Made by a program: the position numbers and the translations under genes
In this document: positions 48,967 to 57,061 of the stretch, piece after piece
Position numbering within the stretch: the stretch's first letter is position 1
Layout of the letters: each line of letters opens with the position of its first letter
Notes under the pieces: generated by a model
Seen by the model: the letters and a program-made list of their open reading frames with translations, nothing else
Database searches by the model: none
What the model was told of the DNA's origin: nothing
Assembly (NCBI RefSeq): GCF_000010725.1
Contig: NC_013857.1
Location: 310,001 to 374,000, forward strand
Direction: 5' to 3'
DNA length: 64,000 nt
DNA from: Azospirillum sp. B510
GTDB taxonomy: Bacteria > Pseudomonadota > Alphaproteobacteria > Azospirillales > Azospirillaceae

Positions 48967-50631
48967 TCAGACCCGGCGGATCTTGAAGCCCTTGCGGTAG
49001 TCCTCGACATGCGCCTGACGCTGTTGCGGCGTCATTTCGCGCAGCGCCAGCAGCGGGCTGCGGATGGTGTGGCCGCGCACATGGTCCAGCGTCCACATGT
49101 CCTTCTCCTCGAAGGACAGATGCGGTTGGGCAATCAGCGTCTTCCCGTCGGGCCGGACGAAGCCCATGTCCTGGATGGCGTCGGCGAGGTCCCAGCCGTC
49201 ATAGACCTCCTCCCACTGGCGCCGGCCGGAGAAGCGGCCCATCGCAGGGGTCGGACGGCCCTGATATTCGGCGGCGAAGGCTTCCTTGTGGGTCCAGCGG
49301 TCGACCTCGGAGGCGTAGGTGTAAAGCTCGCCGTCCACCTCGTCGATCTGGAAATCCTCGCGGATGACGCAGGGCACCAGGCTGGACCAGCAGCGGTGCG
49401 GATAGACATAGCCGGTATCGGCGAAGGTGATCGGCACGCTGCCGGGCTTGCTGAGCTTGGCGTAATTCTCCCACCAGACGCCGAATTCGTCATACCAGCC
49501 CGGATACTTGCTCTCGAACCATTCGAAGTCGCGTTCGGTCATCGCCTCGATGCGCCAGAAATTGGCCCACCAGCCGGCCGAAAAGAACTGGGCGATCTTG
49601 TGGACATAGTTCTTCTTGACGATGCTGTCGAAGGCTTCGTGGACATCGTCATGGTGGATCTTGATGCCGTATTTCTCCAGCGGCAGCATGTAGGTGCGGT
49701 AATAATCCTCGAAGATCCATCGGTGCCACAGCTCGGCGTAGGATTCCTTGTTCTTGTCGCGGTGCTTGGTGCCATATTCGATGATCGTGCCGATGGCGGC
49801 ATCGACGATCATATGGTTCTGCCAGAAGGAATAGCGGATGTCGCGTTCCAGCAGCAGATGGTTGTCCGGTTCCTTCAGCACCGACATCAGCATGGAATGG
49901 CCGTTGCCGATGTGGCGGGATTCGTCACTCTGCACCGACAGGAAGACGGTGGGCAGGGCGTAATCACCGTTGCGCGCCGCCTCCGATGGCATGGCGACGA
50001 ACAGCGTGTTGGTGAAGGCGGTCTCGGCGACGACCTGGAGGTAGATGTTCGACGCGGTGATGGCATCGCCGGTCAGGAAGGCCTCACCGAACTGCCGGCC
50101 GATGGTGGTAGCGTAGCATTTGCCGAACGCCTTCTCGGTGATGTCGAAGCCGGCCGGATCGATGTAGTTCTCCATGTACCATTTCTTGAGGTTCATCTGG
50201 ATCGTCGAGTGGCGGAACTCATCGATCATCTGCATGGTGAAGCCGGTGCGCAAATCGTCGCCCGGCGCCAGCTGGCCCAGCGTCGCCATCGACCGCGCCG
50301 CCGAGATTTCCGGGAAGGGGATGATCGCCAGGAACAGCTTCATCCACTCGATCCAGCGCGGCTCGACATTGCGGAACATGTCGCCGCGCAACGCCGCGTC
50401 GAGCGCGCCGTAGACGCGGTTGTCCTTCTCCTCCTGCATCGGGAAGTAGGAGCGCAGGACCTGCTTCATCGGGTCGCGCGGCGCCTTGGAGATCTTGTAG
50501 TCGGTCGGAAAGGCCATCGCTTCCTTGACGTAGGACGGCGTCCAGCCGAGATCGGCGACGCGGCGGGCCGCCTCGGTGATGCCGATGCCTTTCTGGCTGG
50601 TGATCTTGTTCAGCGTCAATCCATCCGGCAT
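48967..50631 (-). CDS. prmA: Soluble diiron monooxygenase large hydroxylase subunit
   Basis: 554 residues from ATG 50631, with GGGGAGAG six bases upstream; the frame continues to 50820, but those residues are not family-like and span the promoter. Diiron ligands are visible: the first Glu in FPEISAAR, E-x2-H in IDEFRHSTIQ, Glu in VVAETAFTN and E-x2-H in SDESRHIGNG. The conserved RSYFPMQEEKDNRVYGALD near the N-terminus places it with propane/acetone-type enzymes (PrmA/MimA) rather than methane or toluene oxygenases. It hydroxylates small alkanes or ketones; the true substrate cannot be read. It is the first gene of the operon behind a sigma-54 promoter. Confidence 0.95.
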   Translation of the reverse strand: MPDGLTLNKITSQKGIGITEAARRVADLGWTPSYVKEAMAFPTDYKISKAPRDPMKQVLRSYFPMQEEKDNRVYGALDAALRGDMFRNVEPRWIEWMKLFLAIIPFPEISAARSMATLGQLAPGDDLRTGFTMQMIDEFRHSTIQMNLKKWYMENYIDPAGFDITEKAFGKCYATTIGRQFGEAFLTGDAITASNIYLQVVAETAFTNTLFVAMPSEAARNGDYALPTVFLSVQSDESRHIGNGHSMLMSVLKEPDNHLLLERDIRYSFWQNHMIVDAAIGTIIEYGTKHRDKNKESYAELWHRWIFEDYYRTYMLPLEKYGIKIHHDDVHEAFDSIVKKNYVHKIAQFFSAGWWANFWRIEAMTERDFEWFESKYPGWYDEFGVWWENYAKLSKPGSVPITFADTGYVYPHRCWSSLVPCVIREDFQIDEVDGELYTYASEVDRWTHKEAFAAEYQGRPTPAMGRFSGRRQWEEVYDGWDLADAIQDMGFVRPDGKTLIAQPHLSFEEKDMWTLDHVRGHTIRSPLLALREMTPQQRQAHVEDYRKGFKIRRV

Positions 50632-50834
50632 GTCGTCTCTCCCCATGATTTCGATGTTGGTGATCCGGGCCTGAAGGATCGCGTCGGCCGCATTCGCCGG
50701 ATGACGGAACATCGGCGGTTTCAAGGGCGGGATCGGCCGGACCGAAAACCGCGCGATGGCGCGGCGATGGAGGTCCGCAGCCTCAGGCCGTGTGCGACCG
50801 CCGAACCGGGGCGGCTGCAACGCCCACCCTGTAA

Positions 50835-50850
50835 AGCAACCGGCGTGCCA
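50835..50850 (-). promoter_or_regulatory. Sigma-54 (-24/-12) promoter for the monooxygenase operon
   Basis: On the minus strand the sequence is TGGCACGCCGGTTGCT, an exact match to TGGCACG-N4-TTGCW, with GG and GC ten bases apart. Predicted transcription start is near 50825. Confidence 0.85.
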
Positions 50851-50897
50851 GAGCGCCGGAACCTGATGGATGGGAGATTTTAAAGATTATCAGTGTT

Positions 50898-50926
50898 ACA
50901 TATCGTCTTATTATGGGACGATATGT
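50898..50926. repeat. Perfect 10-bp inverted repeat in the divergent control region
   Basis: ACATATCGTC, a 9-nt spacer and GACGATATGT. It lies between the minus-strand sigma-54 element and the TGTCCC dyad. It could be a regulator or IHF-region site, or an operator for a second regulator. Confidence 0.7.
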
Positions 50927-50936
50927 CGCGCCGGAG

Positions 50937-50953
50937 TGTCCCAAAATGAGACA
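50937..50953. promoter_or_regulatory. Candidate activator-binding dyad
   Basis: TGTCCCAAAATGAGACA: arms TGTCCC and GAGACA (one mismatch), 5-nt spacer. Its centre is about 97 bp from the minus-strand -24 GG and about 83 bp from the plus-strand -24 GG, the usual distance for an upstream activating sequence. Confidence 0.6.
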
Positions 50954-51026
50954 GGTGGGACGGCGTCGTCATGCGACATCGCACAAAACCCGCCTTTGTT
51001 CTTGTCCAGACCAGCTATCCGCAGCA

Positions 51027-51042
51027 TGGCATGGGCCTTGCT
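51027..51042 (+). promoter_or_regulatory. Sigma-54 (-24/-12) promoter for the cytochrome/GMC operon
   Basis: TGGCATGGGCCTTGCT differs from TGGCACG-N4-TTGCW at one position, with GG and GC ten bases apart. The predicted start is near 51053, ahead of ATG 51130. Confidence 0.7.
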
Positions 51043-51129
51043 CTGGTCCCAACGACGGCGCCGCATCGGCTGGTCCGATGTGCCGACGCCCAAAGGCTTC
51101 GGCCAAGATTTCGGGAGGATTTTCAAACA

Positions 51130-51534
51130 ATGAGGCATGCGATGCACGCGAGGATGTCGCCGCACCGCTGGGTGATGTTGCTGCTCCTTCTGTCCATTCC
51201 CTTTTCGCCCTTCACGCGAAAATCCGCGGCGGCGGATGGCGAGACGCTGTTCCGCCAGCAATGCGGAACCTGCCACTCGCTAAAGAAGGACGACGGGCCA
51301 CGCGCCGGGCCGCCGCTCTATGGCGTCATCGGCCGCAAGGTCGGAACCGCTGAGGGCTTCGATTATTCGGATGCGCTACGCGGCGCAGGCTTCACCTGGG
51401 ACGCCGGGCATCTCGAACATTGGCTGTCCAACTCCAACCAGTTCGTTCCCGGCAGCTACATGAACTATCGGCAGGACGACGACAGTGTGCGCAAGAACAT
51501 CGTCCAGTTCCTGGAGACCAACGCCAAACGGTAA
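51130..51534 (+). CDS. Periplasmic class I cytochrome c
   Basis: 134 residues from ATG 51130 (GGGAGGA about 10 bases upstream); internal ATGs at 51142 and 51154 are alternatives. A Sec signal (hydrophobic WVMLLLLLSIPFSPF) is followed by one heme-binding CGTCH and a C-terminal axial Met in GSYMNY. It resembles cytochrome c550/c552-type electron acceptors (PLYGVIGRKVG, DYSDALRGAGFTWD). As first gene of the operon ending in a GMC flavoprotein, it probably takes electrons from that dehydrogenase and passes them to a terminal oxidase. Confidence 0.9.
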   Translation: MRHAMHARMSPHRWVMLLLLLSIPFSPFTRKSAAADGETLFRQQCGTCHSLKKDDGPRAGPPLYGVIGRKVGTAEGFDYSDALRGAGFTWDAGHLEHWLSNSNQFVPGSYMNYRQDDDSVRKNIVQFLETNAKR

Positions 51535-51566
51535 CACCGGTCCTCATCGACATCGCGGGAAACATC

Positions 51567-51962
51567 ATGGCCAAGATCATTCACATGATGGTGCGCGTCC
51601 TCGACGAACAGCGGTCGCTGGACTTCTACGCCAAGGCATTCGGGCTCGAACCGGCCGAGCGGCTGGGATTCGACGGCTTCACGTTGATCTACCTGCGCAA
51701 CGCCGAAAATGACATGGAACTGGAACTCACCGTCAACCATGACCGCGCGGCCCCCTACAGCCATGGCGACGGCTACGGTCACATGGCGGTGGCGGTGGAC
51801 GACCTGGACGGCGAACATGCCCGGCTGTCGGCCCTGGGCTTCCCGGTGACCCCGGTGAAGGAGTTCGCCCCCGACGGCACCCTGCTGGCCCGCTTCTTCT
51901 TCGTCACTGATCCGGACGGCTACAAGACCGAGGTCCTGCAACGCCACGGCCGCTACCGCTGA
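51567..51962 (+). CDS. Glyoxalase I-like VOC protein
   Basis: 131 residues, cytosolic, ATG 51567, 32 bp after the cytochrome gene. Vicinal-oxygen-chelate fold with the four metal-ligand positions of glyoxalase I: His in KIIHMMVRV (residue 6), Glu in MELELTVN (about 52), His in GHMAVAV (about 71) and Glu in KTEVLQR (about 124). These fit lactoylglutathione lyase, which converts the methylglyoxal-glutathione hemithioacetal. Being inside an alcohol-oxidation operon opposite an acetone/propane-type monooxygenase, it may detoxify methylglyoxal formed from acetol. That is an inference. Confidence 0.88.
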   Translation: MAKIIHMMVRVLDEQRSLDFYAKAFGLEPAERLGFDGFTLIYLRNAENDMELELTVNHDRAAPYSHGDGYGHMAVAVDDLDGEHARLSALGFPVTPVKEFAPDGTLLARFFFVTDPDGYKTEVLQRHGRYR

Positions 51963-52007
51963 GTCCCGACGGCAACAACACTTCACCATGGGAAGGAGAC
52001 GTCGATC

Positions 52008-52562
52008 ATGCGCGTTCTCGACAAACGGACACGGCTCAACAGGCGGAATTTTCTGAAGACCTCCGCCGCGTCGGTGGCGGCGGCCGGTGCGGTTTCCGGC
52101 GGCATGGTGTCGATCGGAGCGACCCCGGCCTGGGCCGAGGGGCTGGCCGCCATCAAGCCCGACGCGGCCAGGACCCTGCTGGTGATGGTGCGCGACCTCT
52201 ATCCGCATGACCGGCTGGGCGACGCCTATTACGAGGCGGCGCTGGCCTCGATGGACCAGGCGGCGGCCAAGGACGCCACCCTGGCGGGCCAGCTCAATGA
52301 CGGGGCCGCCGCCCTTGACGCGGCCGCGCGCAAGCTGGGCAACGCGCCCTATGCCGCCATCAAGGCGGAGGCGGATCGCGTCACGGTGCTGAAATCCATC
52401 GAGACCACGCCCTTCTTCCGCAAGGTCCGCGGCGACATGGTGGTCGCCCTCTACAACCAGCCGGAGGTGTGGGCGAAGCTCGGCTACGAAGGGGCGTCGG
52501 CCGAATATGGCGGCTACATCCATCGCGGCTTCGACGATCTGGACTGGATCAAGGACGCCTGA
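52008..52562 (+). CDS. Tat-exported small subunit of a GMC dehydrogenase
   Basis: 184 residues. A clear twin-arginine signal (NRRNFLKTSAASVAAAGA) and cleavage near AWA (about residue 43) show export of a folded protein. The mature part resembles the gluconate 2-dehydrogenase subunit 3 family, the small chaperone/hitch-hiker subunit of FAD-GMC dehydrogenases (LVMVRDLYPHDRLGDAYY near 58; final GGYIHRGFDDLDWIK). It lies 57 bp before the GMC gene, which lacks its own signal, so the pair is probably assembled in the cytosol and exported together. Confidence 0.85.
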   Translation: MRVLDKRTRLNRRNFLKTSAASVAAAGAVSGGMVSIGATPAWAEGLAAIKPDAARTLLVMVRDLYPHDRLGDAYYEAALASMDQAAAKDATLAGQLNDGAAALDAAARKLGNAPYAAIKAEADRVTVLKSIETTPFFRKVRGDMVVALYNQPEVWAKLGYEGASAEYGGYIHRGFDDLDWIKDA

Positions 52563-52619
52563 CGGCATGGCCGTACCGAACGCCCACCGAATGCCCGAAA
52601 AAATGGGGAGGATCGAGAC

Positions 52620-54191
52620 ATGGTTGCGAAATTCGCGATGGATGACGACAGCGTCGTGGTGGTGATCGGATCGGGGGCCGGCGGCGGCACCCTGTCGAAC
52701 GAACTGGCCCAGAAGGGCATCAAGGTGGTCTGCCTGGAGGCCGGCGGGCGTCACGAGATCCAGGATTTCGTGAATGACGAGTGGAAGAGCTTTTCGCAGA
52801 TCTCCTGGCTCGACAAGCGTACCACCTCGGGAAGCTGGCGGGTGGCGAAGGATTTTCCCAACCTTCCGGCCTGGATCGTCAAGGCGGTCGGCGGTTCCAC
52901 CGTCCATTGGGCCGGCGCCTCGCTCCGCTTCCAGGAGCACGAGTTCAAGGCGCGCACCACCTATGGCGCGGTGGAGGGCGCCAACCTGCTCGACTGGCCG
53001 GTGACGCTGGCGGAGATGGAGCCCTATTACGACAAGGCCGAGTTCAAGATGGGGACGACCGGCACCAACGGCATCCCGCGCCTGCCCGGCAACAACAATT
53101 ACAAGGTGCTGGCCGCCGGCGCCAAGAAGCTGGGATACAACGAGTTCCACACCGGCAACATGTCGATCAACAGCAAGCCGCGCGACGGCCGCGGCGCCTG
53201 CCAGCAGATCGGCTTCTGTTTCCAGGGCTGCAAATCCGGGGCGAAATGGTCGACCCTCTACACCGAGATCCCCAAGGGCGAGGCCACCGGCAATCTGGAG
53301 GTCCGGCCGAACGCCCAGGTGCTGAAGATCGAGCATGACGCGAAGGGCAAGGTCAACGCCGTGCTCTATGCCGACGCCACCGGCGCCATGCACCGGCAGA
53401 AGGCCCGCATCGTCGCGGTCGCCGGCAACTCGATCGAAAGTCCGCGCCTGCTGCTGAACTCGGCCTCGACGATGTTTCCGGACGGGCTGGCGAACTCGTC
53501 GGGTCAGGTCGGGCGCAACTACATGCGGCACATGACCGGCTCGGTCTATGCGATGTTCGACCGGCCGGTGCATATGTACCGCGGCACCACCATGGCCGGG
53601 ATCATCCGCGATGAATCCCGCTTCGACCCGCGGCGCGGCTTCGTCGGCGGCTACGAGATGGAGACGCTGTCGCTCGGTGTGCCCTTCATGGCGGCCTTCC
53701 TCGACCCCGGCGCCTGGGGCCGCGAGTTCAGTTCGGCACTGGACGCCTACGACCATATGGCCGGCATGTGGCTGGTGGGGGAGGACATGCCGCGCGAGAC
53801 TAACCGCGTCACCCTGCATGCGACCGAGAAGGACAAGTTCGGCCTGCCCATCCCCAACGTCAATTTCGACGACCACCCCAACGACATCGCCATGCGTACC
53901 CACGCCTATGGCCGCGGGTCGGCGGTCTATGATGCGGTGGGGGCGGTGCGGACCATCCACACCCCGCCCTACCCCTCCACCCACAATCTCGGCACCAACC
54001 GCATGAGCGCCAACGCCCGCGACGGCGTCGTCAACAAATGGGGCCAGGCGCACGACATCAAGAACCTGTTCGTTTCGGACGGCAGCCAGTTCACCAGCGG
54101 GGCGTCGGAGAACCCGACCCTGACCATCGTCGCGCTGGCGATCCGGCAGGCCGATTACATCGCCGGCCAGATGGGCAAGCGCGAGATCTGA
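52620..54191 (+). CDS. GMC-family flavin-dependent alcohol dehydrogenase
   Basis: 523 residues. FAD-binding Rossmann motif VVIGSGAGGGTLSNEL (about 14-29) with ribose Glu in VVCLEAGG. A flavin-proximal GGSTVHWAGAS is near 92. A CQQIGFCFQGCKSGAKWS segment with three cysteines (about 198-215) is seen in membrane-bound sorbitol/gluconate dehydrogenase-like enzymes. The C-terminal catalytic region has HNLGTNRM and SENPTLTIVALA. With the Tat small subunit and cytochrome c it should form a periplasmic dehydrogenase feeding the respiratory chain. Candidate substrates are 2-propanol, acetol or another product of the neighbouring oxygenase; not proven. Confidence 0.9.
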   Translation: MVAKFAMDDDSVVVVIGSGAGGGTLSNELAQKGIKVVCLEAGGRHEIQDFVNDEWKSFSQISWLDKRTTSGSWRVAKDFPNLPAWIVKAVGGSTVHWAGASLRFQEHEFKARTTYGAVEGANLLDWPVTLAEMEPYYDKAEFKMGTTGTNGIPRLPGNNNYKVLAAGAKKLGYNEFHTGNMSINSKPRDGRGACQQIGFCFQGCKSGAKWSTLYTEIPKGEATGNLEVRPNAQVLKIEHDAKGKVNAVLYADATGAMHRQKARIVAVAGNSIESPRLLLNSASTMFPDGLANSSGQVGRNYMRHMTGSVYAMFDRPVHMYRGTTMAGIIRDESRFDPRRGFVGGYEMETLSLGVPFMAAFLDPGAWGREFSSALDAYDHMAGMWLVGEDMPRETNRVTLHATEKDKFGLPIPNVNFDDHPNDIAMRTHAYGRGSAVYDAVGAVRTIHTPPYPSTHNLGTNRMSANARDGVVNKWGQAHDIKNLFVSDGSQFTSGASENPTLTIVALAIRQADYIAGQMGKREI

Positions 54192-54217
54192 GGCGGTCCG
54201 TCACAACCGCATCAAGG

Positions 54218-55552
54218 TCACAACCGCGCGGGGTCACCGCCACACCCGATGGACAGTTCCGGCCCGGCCGTCGCATCCAGCCTCGGCAAGGACCGGACCT
54301 CGCGCATGCGGGTACAGGCCAGAAGGGTGGCGAGCGCGCAGGCCGAGACATACCAGGCGGGGGAAATCGGATCGCCGGTGATGCTGATCAGCCAGGTGAC
54401 GATGAACTGGGCGAAGCCACCGAAGATCGCCACGCCGGCACTGTAGACGATGGACAGGCCGGAGGCGCGGACGCGGGCTGGAAAATTCTCCATCAGCAGA
54501 AGCAGGCACGACCCCGCCCCGATCGCGTTGAAGGCGATCAGCAGCCCGGCCACGGCCAGCGCCGCCGGAACGCCGGGACCGTGCGACAGCACCCGGAAGG
54601 CGGGATAGGTCAGGCACATGCTGATCAGCGCGCTCCAGGCGACGAAGGGACGGCGGCGGTCGATCCGATCCGACAGCAGTCCGGCCAGCGGCGCCACCAG
54701 CACCATCGTCACCCCGGCGACGCAGCCGGTCAGAAAGGCCGTTCGCGACGGCAGTCCGACGATCCGGATCAGATAGGTCGGCATGTAGTAGATGTTGACA
54801 TAGGTGGAGGCGGTGCCGCCGGCGATCATCAGCACGCCGGCCGCCAACCTGGAGCGATGGTCGGACAGAAGCTCGGCCAGGACGGCCCGGCCGCTGCGGT
54901 CGGGCCGCGCCGTTTCCGGCAGCAGGCGGCGCAGATACAGACCGACCGGCAGGATCAGCAACCCAGCCAGGAAGGGAAGGCGCCAGCCCCAGGCTTCCAA
55001 GGCCTCGGCCGGCAGATGGGTCGACAGCAGGTAACCGCTGAGCGCGCCCAGCAGCGCCGCCGCCCCCTGGCTCACCATCTGCCAACTGACGCGCAGGCCG
55101 CGCCGGGCCGGGGATCCCATCTCCATCAGCACGGTGGTCGCCACGCCGATCTCGCCGCCCGCCGAAAAGCCTTGCAGGACGCGGCCAATGACGATGGCGA
55201 CGGGCGCCGCCACGCCGATCTGGGCATAGGTCGGACACAAGCCGATCAGCAGTGTTCCCAGCGCCATCAGCGAGATGGTCAGCACCAGCGCCGGTTTGCG
55301 TCCGGCCCGGTCGGCATAGGCGCCGATGATGATTCCCCCAAGCGGCCGGACGACGAATCCAACCCCGAAGGTCAGCAGCGCCAGCAGCAGCGGCCCATAG
55401 GCCGTCTGGACCGGGAAGAACAGCTTGCCAATGGTCAGCGAGAAGAAGCTGTAGATGGTGAAATCATACAGCTCCACCGCATTGCCGATCGACAACGCGA
55501 GAATGCCGGCAGAGGATGGGGGCGGCTCACCCGCGCTGATCGACGATGCCAT
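54218..55552 (-). CDS. MFS transporter, metabolite:H+ symporter (MHS) type
   Basis: 444 residues from ATG 55552; AAGGAG seven bases upstream favours it over ATGs at 55558 and 55576. Twelve membrane segments. The MHS signature is visible early (GNAVELYDFTIYSFFS), then RPLGGIIIGAYADRAGRK in loop 2-3 and GRVLQGFSAGGEIG in helix 4. Such carriers import organic acids, betaines or shikimate with protons. It converges with the GMC gene (26 bp apart) and is divergent to the haloperoxidase-like gene. It may import a carbon source tied to this region; the substrate is unknown. Confidence 0.9.
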   Translation of the reverse strand: MASSISAGEPPPSSAGILALSIGNAVELYDFTIYSFFSLTIGKLFFPVQTAYGPLLLALLTFGVGFVVRPLGGIIIGAYADRAGRKPALVLTISLMALGTLLIGLCPTYAQIGVAAPVAIVIGRVLQGFSAGGEIGVATTVLMEMGSPARRGLRVSWQMVSQGAAALLGALSGYLLSTHLPAEALEAWGWRLPFLAGLLILPVGLYLRRLLPETARPDRSGRAVLAELLSDHRSRLAAGVLMIAGGTASTYVNIYYMPTYLIRIVGLPSRTAFLTGCVAGVTMVLVAPLAGLLSDRIDRRRPFVAWSALISMCLTYPAFRVLSHGPGVPAALAVAGLLIAFNAIGAGSCLLLLMENFPARVRASGLSIVYSAGVAIFGGFAQFIVTWLISITGDPISPAWYVSACALATLLACTRMREVRSLPRLDATAGPELSIGCGGDPARL

Positions 55553-55879
55553 GAGCATGCTCCTTCCATCCGCCAAAAGGCTCCGCGACGCCGATAAGGA
55601 TCAGGTTCATTAGATTTTTTAAACAAACAGACACGGAATCCGGGGACGGAAAGCCGAGAGGAACATGTCCGTTTTTCCAGTATGGCGCAAATAAAGACAT
55701 AAACAATCCCTTGAATCCCCGGATCTCGTTCGGATATTTCCTTATAGCGACTCTTAATACCTAGGGATAGCTTTGAATATTTCCCAAATCCGGTAGCCAT
55801 TGAGCCCTCGGCGCTCCACGGCGCCAATCGATCATCCCCGCTCGACCCGACCGTCAACGCACTGACAGGGACCATCACG
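55553..55879. promoter_or_regulatory. Divergent control region MFS / haloperoxidase-like hydrolase with CCTAGG motif
   Basis: 327 bp without a gene and AT-rich between 55600 and 55800. It holds CTTAATACCTAGGGAT at 55753-55768, identical to a sequence upstream of the aldehyde oxidoreductase genes (59646-59661). The motif is 112 bp before the hydrolase ATG. Confidence 0.6.
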
Positions 55880-56911
55880 ATGACATCCGGAGAGAACCAC
55901 CAGGATTCCGGGGCTCCAGGGACCACCCGCCGGAGCCTGATCGTCGGCGCGGCCGCCGCAGGCGCCGCCGCCGCCGTCATCGTCACCACCGATGCCGATG
56001 CTGCCGAACGCCGCCAGGCCGGCGACACTGGGGCCCACAAAAGCGAAGGGAAACGGACAATGACCAACGGCAAGACCGAAGACGGGTTCGTCACCGCCAA
56101 GGACGGCGCCTCGATCTATTACAAGGATTGGGGGCCGCGCGAAGCCCAGACCGTCATGTTCCACCATGGCTGGCCGCTGAGCGCCGATGATTGGGACGCC
56201 CAGATGCTGTTCTTCCTCAACCACGGCTACCGTGTCGTCGCCCACGACCGGCGCGGTCATGGCCGCTCGACCCAGACGGCGAGCGGGAACGAGATGAACA
56301 CCTACGCCGACGACGTGCTGGCCGTCGTCGCCAAGCTGGAATTGAAGAACGTCTTCCATGTCGGGCATTCGACCGGCGGCGGCGAGGTGGCCCGCTATCT
56401 CGGCCGCCACGGCACCTCGCGGGCCGGCAAGGCGGCGCTGCTGGGCGCCGTGCCGCCGATCATGCTGAAGACGGCCGCCAACCCTGGCGGCCTGCCGCTG
56501 GAGGTGTTCGACGGTTTCCGCGCGGCGCTTGCCGCCAACCGCGCCCAGTTCTTCCGCGACATCCCCTCCGGCCCCTTCTACGGCTTCAACCGCGAGGGCG
56601 CCAAGGTTTCGCAGGGCGCCATCGACAATTGGTGGCGGCAGGGCATGATGGGCGGCGCCAAGGCACATTACGATTGCATCAAGGCCTTCTCCGAGACCGA
56701 CTTCACCGAGGACCTGAAGAAGATCGACATTCCGGTGCTGGTGATGCATGGCGACGACGACCAGATCGTGCCGATCGCCGATTCCGCCCTGCTGTCGTCC
56801 AAGCTGCTGCCGAAGGGCAGCCTGAAGATCTACAAGGGCTTCCCGCACGGCATGGCGACCACCCAGGCCGAGACCATCAACGCCGACCTGCTGGCCTTCT
56901 TCAAGGCCTGA
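55880..56911 (+). CDS. Tat-exported alpha/beta-hydrolase (non-heme haloperoxidase/arylesterase type)
   Basis: 343 residues. An N-terminal twin-arginine signal (TTRRSLIVGAAAAGAAAA) precedes a 275-residue hydrolase domain that begins around residue 66. Catalytic serine in GHSTGGGEVAR (about 158), Asp in MHGDDDQIVP (about 290) and His in GFPHGMATT (about 320), with oxyanion-region FHHGWPLSADDWD, match cofactor-free haloperoxidases and related esterases. Export of this family is uncommon. It has its own upstream region with the CCTAGG motif. Physiological substrate (ester hydrolysis or peracid formation) unknown. Confidence 0.88.
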   Translation: MTSGENHQDSGAPGTTRRSLIVGAAAAGAAAAVIVTTDADAAERRQAGDTGAHKSEGKRTMTNGKTEDGFVTAKDGASIYYKDWGPREAQTVMFHHGWPLSADDWDAQMLFFLNHGYRVVAHDRRGHGRSTQTASGNEMNTYADDVLAVVAKLELKNVFHVGHSTGGGEVARYLGRHGTSRAGKAALLGAVPPIMLKTAANPGGLPLEVFDGFRAALAANRAQFFRDIPSGPFYGFNREGAKVSQGAIDNWWRQGMMGGAKAHYDCIKAFSETDFTEDLKKIDIPVLVMHGDDDQIVPIADSALLSSKLLPKGSLKIYKGFPHGMATTQAETINADLLAFFKA

Positions 56912-56925
56912 CGCCGGTCCGGTTC

Positions 56926-56957
56926 CCCCCGCAAGGCGGCATTTGCCGCCGCGGGGG
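56926..56957 (+). terminator. Hairpin after the haloperoxidase-like gene
   Basis: CCCCCGC-AA-GGCGGC-ATTT-GCCGCC-GCGGGGG, a stem of 13 bp with a 2-nt bulge, 14 bp after the stop. No T-run follows. Confidence 0.6.
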
Positions 56958-57061
56958 TCAACCTATACGCAGGTATAATGGCGCATCCGGCTCCGGTTGG
57001 TGAAATGGACCGTCGCGACAGAGGTGGTTGACGAGACGGGCCGTGGCTGGAGTGTGATGTC

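Larger units (their letters stand above)
50632..51129. promoter_or_regulatory. Divergent control region between monooxygenase and cytochrome/GMC operons
   Basis: 498 bp with no gene. It contains two oppositely directed sigma-54 promoter matches and two dyads, described separately. The minus-strand leader from the predicted start (about 50825) to prmA is about 190 nt. The plus-strand leader to the cytochrome gene is about 75 nt. The centre (50880-50930) is AT-rich. Confidence 0.7.

Noticed and set aside
44484..50631. Methane monooxygenase (mmo) interpretation
   Set aside because: There is no gamma subunit gene (mmoZ), the order does not match mmoXYBZDC, and the large subunit reads like PrmA/MimA.
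48967..50820. Longer start (50820) for the large hydroxylase
   Set aside because: The extra 63 residues are not family-like. ATG 50631 has a better ribosome site, and the longer frame would reach almost to the predicted sigma-54 transcription start.
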